Of a stretch of DNA of 11,563 bases, positions 1 through 5,986 are shown one piece after another. Origin of the DNA: Mailhella sp. (GTDB taxonomy: Bacteria; Desulfobacterota; Desulfovibrionia; Desulfovibrionales; Desulfovibrionaceae); assembly GCA_020024815.1 (NCBI GenBank), contig JAHHTE010000053.1:1-11563 (forward strand), given 5' to 3'. Each line of letters begins with the position of its first letter. The stretch's first letter is position 1. Both the position numbers and the translations under genes were made by a program. The notes beneath the pieces are model-generated. The model ran no database searches. It saw nothing but the letters and a program-made list of their open reading frames with translations, and was not told where the DNA came from.

Positions 1-17
1 ATTTTTGAAAGGGGGTT

Positions 18-55
18 TTAGGGGGAGGACTTTTTATAAAAAGTCCTCCCCCTAA
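18..55. repeat. Perfect 38-base palindrome downstream of dsrP (copy 1 of a 3-copy family)
   Basis: Two 19-base arms pair without mismatch around an AT centre (positions 36/37). The outer part is TTAGGGGGAGGA and the core is ACTTTTTATAAAAAGT. It lies 17 bases beyond the dsrP stop. On the minus strand it is followed by a C-rich then CAAAAAT stretch, with no clean U-tract. It may end or protect the 3' end of the dsr transcript, but it is not a textbook rho-independent terminator. Related copies lie at 8347-8382 and 11224-11255. Confidence 0.85.
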
Positions 56-72
56 TAAAAATCAATTATACT

Positions 73-1254
73 CTATTCACCTTTAGGTAAATCAAAAGTA
101 CAAGCTTCTTTCTTCACTTCAAGGGCAATTTTCCAAAGAATAGAAACTACTAAAGCACCAACAGCAAAAATACCAACAGAAATGGTTACTTCTGCTAAGG
201 TTGGAGTATAAACAGTAAAGAATTCAAATGGAGTTGGGTTAAAACCACCAATAAGAAGTCCTAAACCTTTATCAATCCAAGTAGCAATAACTAAAAGAAT
301 TAAAGTCCAAGGAAGTAAATTATGGTTTTCTCTAAAGCTTGGAACAACCAAGAGAATAATAGAAACAATAGCTAAAACAGCTGCAACCCACATCCAAGGT
401 CCAATCCAAGCACCTTCAGCATGACCAAAACCAAAGAGATATTGTACTGGGTGTTGGTGACTTGGAATACCACTATAAAATGCAGTAAAGAGTTCAAGGC
501 AGAAGAAGAAAACGTTTAAGCACATTGCATAGGTAATGATAATGCTAAGGGTTTTAATAACTGATTTACCACAATCAAAACCTGCAACTTTCTTAAGAAG
601 CATAATAAGAAGAAGTAAAATAGCAGGACCAGAGCAGAAAGCAGAAGATAAGAAACGAGCTGCCAAAATAGCTGTAAGCCAGAAGTGACGTCCTGGTAAG
701 CCAGCATAAAGGAAAGCTGTAACAGTATGGATAGAAAATGCCCAGATAATGGAAATATATACAAGATATTTAATCCATTTAGGTGGAGCCATACCAACTT
801 TTTCTGCTTCTAAGGTTACCCAACCAATTACTGCATTAAGTACAAGGTATCCACTAAGAACTGTTGCGTCCCAAAAAAGGATAGAGCCTGGAGTTGGGTG
901 TAAGAATACGTTAAGAACACGTTGAGGTTGCCCCATATCCACAACAATAAAAAGCATACACATGATAACAGCACCAATGGCAAGAAATTCACCAAAGATG
1001 ATAACACGTTTAAACTTCACATAGTGGTGGAAGTACGCAGGAAGTACGAGCATAACAGCAGAAGCTGCAACCCCAACAAGATAGGTAAATTGAGCGATAT
1101 AAAATCCCCAAGAACTATCTCTTGTAAGCCCAGTAATACCAAGTCCATACATGAGCTGATAAACATAAACACAAGTAGCAAGCCCAATAATAGCAAGTAA
1201 AAAGGCAAGCCATATATAATATTTAGGTGAACCCTTTAATACTTTCTCAAGCAT
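73..1254 (-). CDS. dsrP: DsrP, NrfD-family integral membrane subunit of the DsrMKJOP complex
   Basis: This 393-residue polytopic protein has about ten hydrophobic segments (roughly residues 12-33, 51-73, 83-106, 125-147, 161-183, 190-220, 231-258, 281-304, 313-333 and 351-377). After the first helix it carries the GITGLTRDSSWG stretch (residues 38-50) typical of NrfD/PsrC-type quinone-interacting subunits. It binds no cofactor by any visible motif. In the family it exchanges electrons between the menaquinone pool and the partner Fe-S protein, here DsrO. It is the last gene of the operon. An AGGAGGA Shine-Dalgarno overlapping the dsrO stop codon supports the ATG at 1254, 11 bases after dsrO. 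Identity as DsrP rather than another NrfD protein rests mainly on the order M-K-J-O-P. Confidence 0.95.
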   Translation of the reverse strand: MLEKVLKGSPKYYIWLAFLLAIIGLATCVYVYQLMYGLGITGLTRDSSWGFYIAQFTYLVGVAASAVMLVLPAYFHHYVKFKRVIIFGEFLAIGAVIMCMLFIVVDMGQPQRVLNVFLHPTPGSILFWDATVLSGYLVLNAVIGWVTLEAEKVGMAPPKWIKYLVYISIIWAFSIHTVTAFLYAGLPGRHFWLTAILAARFLSSAFCSGPAILLLLIMLLKKVAGFDCGKSVIKTLSIIITYAMCLNVFFFCLELFTAFYSGIPSHQHPVQYLFGFGHAEGAWIGPWMWVAAVLAIVSIILLVVPSFRENHNLLPWTLILLVIATWIDKGLGLLIGGFNPTPFEFFTVYTPTLAEVTISVGIFAVGALVVSILWKIALEVKKEACTFDLPKGE

Positions 1255-1265
1255 GAATTTTCCTC

Positions 1266-2057
1266 CTAAATAATATAGTAAACGCCAGGTTCAGTACCAA
1301 GAGCTGGTTTACGGCGAATAGTAAAGTTTTCAGCCAATGCTTGACGAACATTAGACTCAGGATCATTTAAATCCCCAAAAATGATAGCACCATTAGATGC
1401 TTCCACACAAAGAGGCATTTGACCAAGTTCAAGGCGTTCTGCACAGAAGGTACATTTTTCCACTACCCCACGCATACGGGAAGGATATTGATGATTGAGG
1501 TCTTCTGGTTTGATGTACTGACGAGGGTCAGAGAAGTTAAAAGAACGTGAACCATAAGGACAAGCAGCCATACAGAAACGACAACCAATACAACGGTGAT
1601 AGTCAATAGCAACGAGGTTTTGGAAAGTTAAGTATGTTGCTTTAGTAGGACAAACACGCACACAGCTTGGGTTTGTACAATGGTTGCAAAGCAAGAAGTA
1701 AGGACGATTTTTAACTTCTTCAGGAATAAAAGGAGAAGTATCATCAACAAAAGCATGGTGGAAGCTATCATGCCAAAGCCATTTAATTTCTTTTGGTCCT
1801 TCGATGTTTGGAACATTATGGAATTTATGGCAAGCTTCAATGATAGGCAACATATCTTCTTTTGTTTGGAACTTACGGGTATCAATAACCATAGCAAAGC
1901 GTTTGCCATGCACAGCATTTTCAGATGCCTTATAAGAACCGTCGCCAGCTTCTTTAGTTGCGTTTACAGCTTTTGCAACAGTAGCACCTACCCCAGCGGT
2001 AAGAGCAAAAGTTGAAAGACCAGCAACTTTTAAAAAGTAACGTCTATTAGCATTCAT
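1266..2057 (-). CDS. dsrO: DsrO, Tat-exported iron-sulfur subunit of the DsrMKJOP complex
   Basis: This 263-residue periplasmic ferredoxin-like protein probably passes electrons between DsrJ and DsrP. The N-terminus has a twin-arginine signal (NRRYFLK, residues 4-10), a hydrophobic stretch and an AKA-type cleavage site near residue 30, so it is exported folded. Cysteine groups are C124/127/132/136, C156/159/162/166 and C202/205/217, plus a lone C76 in EACHKFHN. The first motif of four-cluster relatives is reduced to C76, and the last cysteine of the fourth motif is S221. The remaining 12 cysteines fit three [4Fe-4S] clusters. The ATG overlaps the dsrJ stop by one base (TAATG) and has an AGGGGA Shine-Dalgarno at 2065-2070, so translation is probably coupled. 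Confidence 0.95.
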   Translation of the reverse strand: MNANRRYFLKVAGLSTFALTAGVGATVAKAVNATKEAGDGSYKASENAVHGKRFAMVIDTRKFQTKEDMLPIIEACHKFHNVPNIEGPKEIKWLWHDSFHHAFVDDTSPFIPEEVKNRPYFLLCNHCTNPSCVRVCPTKATYLTFQNLVAIDYHRCIGCRFCMAACPYGSRSFNFSDPRQYIKPEDLNHQYPSRMRGVVEKCTFCAERLELGQMPLCVEASNGAIIFGDLNDPESNVRQALAENFTIRRKPALGTEPGVYYII

Positions 2058-2449
2058 TATTTATTCCCCTGAGGTTGGATATGACAATCCCAACAATATG
2101 GTTCAACTGCGTTTTGGTCGTGACACTTTTTGCAGAAATTATCGTAATCAGAGTGACATTGCAAACAAGTTTTTTGTAAACTTGTTTCCCATTCTTTGCC
2201 ATTGCTAGCAACATAAACTCTTTTTTCATCACGCAATGCAGCATCACGCCATTCAATAAGAAGTTCCATGTGGTTAGCACGCATCCATTCAACAGGTTCA
2301 ATACATTCAAGAGCTTCGCCATTTGGTCCAACAGGTTTAGCAAGCTCTGGGTAATTATACTTTGGCGTGAAGATATTCAACCAGAAAGGGCTAGTGAAAA
2401 TCACCACGAAGAGAATAATACCAGGAATAACATATTTTGAGTTATACAT
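2057..2449 (-). CDS. dsrJ: DsrJ, membrane-anchored triheme cytochrome c
   Basis: This 130-residue protein has one N-terminal hydrophobic helix (about residues 7-27) without a clear cleavage site, so it probably stays as a membrane anchor with a periplasmic domain. Three heme c motifs are clustered at the C-terminus: CLQCH (95-99), CKKCH (106-110) and CWDCH (119-123). Characterised DsrJ proteins have unusual mixed heme ligation (His/His, His/Met, His/Cys). C49, in the ECIEP stretch, is the only non-heme cysteine and is the natural candidate for the axial Cys. M56 or M61 and H60 are candidate partners. It overlaps both neighbours by one base. The small size and three hemes match the DsrJ family well. 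Confidence 0.95.
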   Translation of the reverse strand: MYNSKYVIPGIILFVVIFTSPFWLNIFTPKYNYPELAKPVGPNGEALECIEPVEWMRANHMELLIEWRDAALRDEKRVYVASNGKEWETSLQKTCLQCHSDYDNFCKKCHDQNAVEPYCWDCHIQPQGNK

Positions 2450-4110
2450 TATTCTTCTCCTCCATTTTCCATTTCTTCACCACCTTCTTCTTCTGGCTCT
2501 GGATCAGGATATTCCAAATCTTCTTGACGAAGATCCATAGTACGAGGTTGCGTTTCGTCTTTCATAACAAGAGCGTTTGCAACTAATTCATGTAAACCAC
2601 TAACGTCAACACCAGGTACCCAGTAATTCATAAGTGGAGGTAAAATAGCACGGTCAAGAGCACACATACAAGCAACGCGGTTTACATCATTGTGATCAGC
2701 AACCCAACGTACAGCATTTGCTCTTGGAAGACCACCACGCATACGCAAATCCATTACTTCTTCAGAGTTTAAACCAGAACCAGAACCACAGCAAAAAGTT
2801 TCTTCACGAATAGTATGTTCAGGCATTTCAAAGAAGTTGTTACATACAGCTTTAAGAACGGTACGAGGTTCTTCAAAGCAACCCATAGCACGAGAAGGGT
2901 TACAAGAGTCGTGCCAAGTAGTAATAAGGTGATTATTTCTTTCAGGACGTAAATTGAGTTTATTATGTTTAATAAGGTCAGCAGTAAACTCAACAATATG
3001 CACCATTTTTGTTGATTTTGCATTTTCAAAAACAGTACCAGTAATAGGAGAAACTGGAGTTTCCATGCAAGCAGGAGTAGGTCCGTTATAAGTAGCCATG
3101 TATTGGTTTACAACACGCCACATATGTCCACATTCACCACCTAAAATCCATTTAGCACCAAGACGTTCTGCTTCATGGTACATTTTTGCATTAAGTTTTT
3201 TCGCCATATCAAAAGAAACGAAAGAACCAAAGTTACCACCTTCAGAAGCATAGGTAGAAAGGGTGTAATCAAGTCCAATTTCATGGAAGAGCATTAAATA
3301 GCCCATAAAGGTATAAATACCAGGATCAGCGAAAACGTCACCAGAAGGAGCAATAAAGAGAACTTCATGACCTTTTTCGTTGAAAGGAGGGTCAATGCGA
3401 ATACCAGTTACGGTTTCAATATCATCACATAAAAATTCAACAATTTCTTTAAAAGCGTGAGGTTGAATACCTAAGTGGTTACCAGTACGGTTACAGTTTG
3501 ATACAGGTTCCATTACCCAGTTAATACCAAGACCAAGTTCATACATAAGTTCGCGAACTATTGCGGTAATTTCTGCGGTATCAATACCATAAGGACAGAA
3601 TAAAGAACAGCGACGACATTCAGTACATTGATATGCATAAGAAAAGAGTTCTTTAACAACATCTTTATTAACTGTTCTAGCACCTGCAAATTTACCTAAA
3701 ATTTTACCTGCAAGAGTAAAATCTTTACGATAAATAGAGCGAAGAAGTTCAGCACGAAGTACAGGCATATTCTTTGGATCGTTTGTGCCAAGAAAGAAGT
3801 GGCATTTATCAGCACAAGCACCACAACGAACACAAGTATCCATAAAAACTTTTAAAGAACGATGTTTTTCAAGGCGTTCTTTTAAGCCATTATACAAAAT
3901 TTCTTCCCAATTTTCTGGGAGATTCCAATCCTCGTCTTCAGGAGCCCATGTATGAGCATGGGTAAAACCCATTTTTTCCATTGTTTCAGCTTTAGCTGGA
4001 TATGGAAAACGACCAGGAATAAATTCAGCTTTAATATCCATCCAGCCTTTATTTGGGAAACTGGTAGGAGTTTGAGCCAAAAGCTGATCAGAGGTAGGCA
4101 TTTTTGCCAT
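2449..4110 (-). CDS. dsrK: DsrK, HdrD-like iron-sulfur protein, cytoplasmic catalytic subunit
   Basis: This 553-residue soluble protein has no signal peptide. It belongs to the heterodisulfide-reductase HdrD/CCG family and with DsrM is thought to reduce the DsrC trisulfide or disulfide using membrane-derived electrons. Two ferredoxin motifs bind [4Fe-4S] clusters: CVRCGACADKC (C93/96/99/103) and CTECRRCSLFC (C162/165/168/172). The CCG-type catalytic-cluster region follows, with C403, then C440-C441-G after 36 residues, and C481/C483. The last pair is CxC rather than the CxxC of HdrB/HdrD. C327 (GGECGHMW) and C411 are further conserved-looking cysteines. The C-terminus (about 531-553) is a very acidic, low-complexity Glu/Gly/Pro tail. 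The ATG at 4110 has TAAGGAG 8 bases upstream; M4 is a weaker alternative start. The gene lies 12 bases after dsrM. Confidence 0.96.
   Translation of the reverse strand: MAKMPTSDQLLAQTPTSFPNKGWMDIKAEFIPGRFPYPAKAETMEKMGFTHAHTWAPEDEDWNLPENWEEILYNGLKERLEKHRSLKVFMDTCVRCGACADKCHFFLGTNDPKNMPVLRAELLRSIYRKDFTLAGKILGKFAGARTVNKDVVKELFSYAYQCTECRRCSLFCPYGIDTAEITAIVRELMYELGLGINWVMEPVSNCNRTGNHLGIQPHAFKEIVEFLCDDIETVTGIRIDPPFNEKGHEVLFIAPSGDVFADPGIYTFMGYLMLFHEIGLDYTLSTYASEGGNFGSFVSFDMAKKLNAKMYHEAERLGAKWILGGECGHMWRVVNQYMATYNGPTPACMETPVSPITGTVFENAKSTKMVHIVEFTADLIKHNKLNLRPERNNHLITTWHDSCNPSRAMGCFEEPRTVLKAVCNNFFEMPEHTIREETFCCGSGSGLNSEEVMDLRMRGGLPRANAVRWVADHNDVNRVACMCALDRAILPPLMNYWVPGVDVSGLHELVANALVMKDETQPRTMDLRQEDLEYPDPEPEEEGGEEMENGGEE
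2455..2463 (-). promoter_or_regulatory. dsrJ ribosome binding site embedded in the end of dsrK
   Basis: On the minus strand the bases GGAGGAGAA precede the dsrJ ATG and also encode the final Gly-Gly-Glu-type residues of DsrK. The dsrK stop and dsrJ start share a base (TAATG). A ribosome finishing dsrK therefore stands on the dsrJ start site, which suggests coupled synthesis of K and J. Confidence 0.75.
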
Positions 4111-4122
4111 GTTTTTTTCTCC

Positions 4123-5154
4123 TTAAGCTGGTTCTTTTTCGGTTTTTTCCTCAAGCTCTTTATCCACAGGTAAGCCTGCTTCAACCATAAGCTCACGGAA
4201 GTCATCTTCATACGCCGCATAAGTGTGGAATTTCTTTGGAGGATTCCAAGGGTTGATGTGGCGATATTCACGAGTATTAATCTTCATATTACGAGTTGGA
4301 GAGAAGAAGATACCACCCATGTGCATAAGTTTTGAGAATGGGAAGTAAATAAATAAAACGCTAACAAAGGTAATGTGAACAAAGAAGATAGGTCCAATTT
4401 GTGATACTTGTTCCATAGTTGGCAAATGAAAAGTAACAAGTCCCATAAGCACAACTTTTACCATTGCAATGTCAACCTTATCCATATAACGCATACAAAT
4501 ACCAGAACAGACAATAGCGAGTAAAAGGAAAAGAGCAAAATAGTCTGCTGGTAAGGATAAATAACGAAGTCTTTCATTGCAAATACGGCGAAGTAATAAG
4601 AAACCTAATGCAAGAATAATAAGTCCACTAGATAAGAAGAAGCGAGGAGCTCCTACTTGAAGAATACCGTCTAAAAATTCTACGGCATTAATAAAAAATG
4701 GAACTGGCTCAAAAAGAAAACGTGCATGGCGAATAATGATTACAAGCATACAGTAATGGAAAATCAAAGCAAAGAGCCATAACCATTTAGAAGAATAATA
4801 GGTAATTCTAGGTGTACCGTTATCATCAGTACGTTTTGCTACTGTATTTCTAAATAAGGATCTAAATGCAAAGATTTCCAAAGCCATTCGTCCAATAAGA
4901 CCCAAAGTTGTAGTTGGAGAGTCTAAACGAGCTGGCTTGATCCAATCAAGAGATTTTTCTTGACCACCAGTAGTAGGAATAGCAAAAGGCACTGGAGATT
5001 TTGCCCAGTATACCAAACGCATAATGAAGCCAATGATAAATACAAGTAATGCTACTAAAGGTAAAATAACCCCAAGCACATACTGTAAACCAAGCATAGC
5101 TCCACCCCAACCGATGGCGAGAATGATTAAAATTGCTGCTAATGCAATGGTCAT
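4123..5154 (-). CDS. dsrM: DsrM, NarI-like membrane cytochrome b subunit
   Basis: This 343-residue integral membrane protein resembles the NarI/HdrE cytochrome b family, which oxidises menaquinol and passes electrons through b hemes to the cytoplasmic Fe-S partner, here DsrK. Hydrophobic helices lie near residues 2-24, 25-48, 123-142, 170-190, 203-222, 233-250 and 255-275. Candidate heme ligands are H133 and H143 in one helix and H260 and H278 in a later one. The C-terminal 60 residues are hydrophilic and end in a charged Glu/Lys tail, presumably facing DsrK. The ATG at 5154 has a GAGGAGT Shine-Dalgarno close upstream. A nearby ATG at 5159-5157 is out of frame. The gene begins 4 bases after the upstream gene's stop and is followed directly by dsrK. 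Confidence 0.95.
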   Translation of the reverse strand: MTIALAAILIILAIGWGGAMLGLQYVLGVILPLVALLVFIIGFIMRLVYWAKSPVPFAIPTTGGQEKSLDWIKPARLDSPTTTLGLIGRMALEIFAFRSLFRNTVAKRTDDNGTPRITYYSSKWLWLFALIFHYCMLVIIIRHARFLFEPVPFFINAVEFLDGILQVGAPRFFLSSGLIILALGFLLLRRICNERLRYLSLPADYFALFLLLAIVCSGICMRYMDKVDIAMVKVVLMGLVTFHLPTMEQVSQIGPIFFVHITFVSVLFIYFPFSKLMHMGGIFFSPTRNMKINTREYRHINPWNPPKKFHTYAAYEDDFRELMVEAGLPVDKELEEKTEKEPA

Positions 5155-5158
5155 TCCA

Positions 5159-5722
5159 TTACTCCTCAGAGTTGTTGTGGTTAGTTGTCAATTTTTCCTC
5201 CCGCAGTTTAGCCCAGCGAACCACCTGAGATTGACTGCGATGAACTTCCTCTACTCGAAGTTGATATACTTTTTCTCTATCAGCAGCATACATATCTAAT
5301 GATAAGAGTAAAAGACTATCAATACGAGATTCCACCATAAAAAAATCATTCATAAGTTCTTGAAGAACTTTTGAATCTTTATTTTCTTTGACTAAAACGT
5401 CAAATACTTCCACCTTAAAAAGTGTTTTTAATTGAGCCATTGGACCAACGGCACGAGAGGCAGGCATTTCTTGAATTGCTCGTAACTTGACAAGGTCTTC
5501 TAATGCTCTATGCACACCGGAAAGTTCTATATCTTCGCCAAGTGCAGCATCATATAAAGTATTTAAACTTGTTTGAGTAATTACTCCAATGGGATTTTTA
5601 AACCTATCTAAACTTGTACGAATAAAGCCCGTACTCCCTAAAGGGTAGGCTGCATAATATTTATCTACCCATTTTTGTAAAAGAACATTCTTTTCTTGCT
5701 TTGCCTTTTCAATTAAAAGCAT
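5159..5722 (-). CDS. RsbRD_N-like putative sensor protein, first gene of the dsrMKJOP operon
   Basis: This soluble, mostly helical protein of 187 residues has no signal peptide or membrane segment. It resembles the N-terminal sensor domain of RsbR/RsbRD-type stress regulators. Visible hallmarks are an RFKNPIG stretch (residues 40-46) and a central LRAIQEMPASRAV followed by a QLK helix (about 80-100), matching the 'RAVQ..SpSqA...LK' pattern of that family as I recall it. The STAS domain that normally follows is absent. From my memory of Desulfovibrio genomes a gene of this type often stands before dsrM. Its role is unknown, but the 4-base gap to dsrM makes co-expression nearly certain. ATG at 5722 is chosen over an in-frame TTG at 5737 because GGAG at 5728-5731 serves only the ATG. 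Confidence 0.8.
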   Translation of the reverse strand: MLLIEKAKQEKNVLLQKWVDKYYAAYPLGSTGFIRTSLDRFKNPIGVITQTSLNTLYDAALGEDIELSGVHRALEDLVKLRAIQEMPASRAVGPMAQLKTLFKVEVFDVLVKENKDSKVLQELMNDFFMVESRIDSLLLLSLDMYAADREKVYQLRVEEVHRSQSQVVRWAKLREEKLTTNHNNSEE

Positions 5723-5727
5723 AACAA

Positions 5728-5731
5728 CTCC
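5728..5731 (-). promoter_or_regulatory. Ribosome binding site deciding the start of the RsbRD_N-like gene
   Basis: GGAG on the minus strand stands 5 bases before the ATG at 5722. The alternative TTG at 5737 lies upstream of this site and has only A/T-rich sequence before it. The shorter 187-residue protein is therefore preferred. Confidence 0.6.
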
Positions 5732-5780
5732 GAACAAAACAAATTTTCTCTAACTATGGAGAATTATTAAAAATAAATTC

Positions 5781-5808
5781 TTGACAGTTTTTTTTAAAGT
5801 GCTATATA
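5781..5808 (+). promoter_or_regulatory. Sigma-70-like promoter toward the first MCP gene
   Basis: A perfect TTGACA (5781-5786) is followed after 16 bases by TATATA (5803-5808), or after 18 bases by TATATA at 5805-5810. Transcription would start near 5815 and leave a leader of about 170 bases before the MCP ATG. The box lies in the divergent gap shared with the dsr operon. I see no equally good promoter for the minus-strand operon here; a CTGTCA on the opposite strand of the same -35 box is only suggestive. Confidence 0.5.
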
Positions 5809-5885
5809 TAAGCAACATGATAACAAAGATTTTTCAAGAACGCCATATTCTACACTTAAAAACATTAAAACTCAAGATTTTTTAA

Positions 5886-5910
5886 AAAAAAATATTCAAA
5901 ATATTTTTTT
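5886..5910 (+). other. A/T-only hairpin in the leader between two promoter candidates
   Basis: AAAAAAATATT (5886-5896) and AATATTTTTTT (5900-5910) form a perfect 11-base-pair stem with a CAA loop and end in seven T. It lies between the sigma-70-like box and the sigma-28-like box. It could attenuate read-through from the upstream promoter, bend DNA, or be a chance product of base composition. Confidence 0.4.
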
Positions 5911-5918
5911 AATTATAC

Positions 5919-5945
5919 TAAACTTTACTTACACCAAACCGATTA
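5919..5945 (+). promoter_or_regulatory. Candidate sigma-28 (FliA) promoter for the first MCP gene
   Basis: TAAA (5919-5922) is followed by exactly 15 bases and then ACCGATTA (5938-5945). The motility sigma factor consensus is TAAA-N15-GCCGATAA, so the -35 is perfect and the -10 matches 6 of 8, including the CCGAT core. Spacing to the ATG at 5987 (41 bases) suits a short leader. Chemoreceptor genes are common FliA targets in flagellated bacteria, which fits. Confidence 0.55.
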
Positions 5946-5974
5946 AAAAAGTTAACAATAATTAAACTTAAAAT

Positions 5975-5979
5975 AAGGA
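5975..5979 (+). promoter_or_regulatory. Ribosome binding site deciding the start of the first MCP
   Basis: AAGGA stands 7 bases before the ATG at 5987 but only 1 base before an in-frame GTG at 5981. The second MCP has the same layout (AAGGA, 6 bases, ATG) and starts with the same MKLSNK, so the ATG at 5987 is the real start. Confidence 0.75.
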
Positions 5980-5986
5980 TGTGCCT

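Noticed and set aside
1390..1400. S221 in DsrO as a disabling mutation or sequencing error
   Set aside because: The matching ligands of the partner motif are also missing, so the change fits an orderly loss of one cluster.
1680..2015. Open frame of 111 codons on the plus strand opposite dsrO
   Set aside because: It lies wholly within dsrO, has no recognisable domain, and its codon pattern follows from the dsrO reading frame.
5720..5737. TTG start adding five residues to the RsbRD_N-like protein
   Set aside because: The only Shine-Dalgarno (GGAG at 5728-5731) lies inside that extension and serves the ATG at 5722.
5746..5763. TTCTC...GAGAA inverted repeat in the dsr leader as an operator
   Set aside because: Only five bases pair and the flanks do not extend, which is easily explained by chance.
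5753..5787. A minus-strand promoter for the dsr operon (CTGTCA with TAATTC)
   Set aside because: The spacing is only 15 bases and both boxes are poor. The true promoter probably lies in this gap but cannot be placed from sequence alone.
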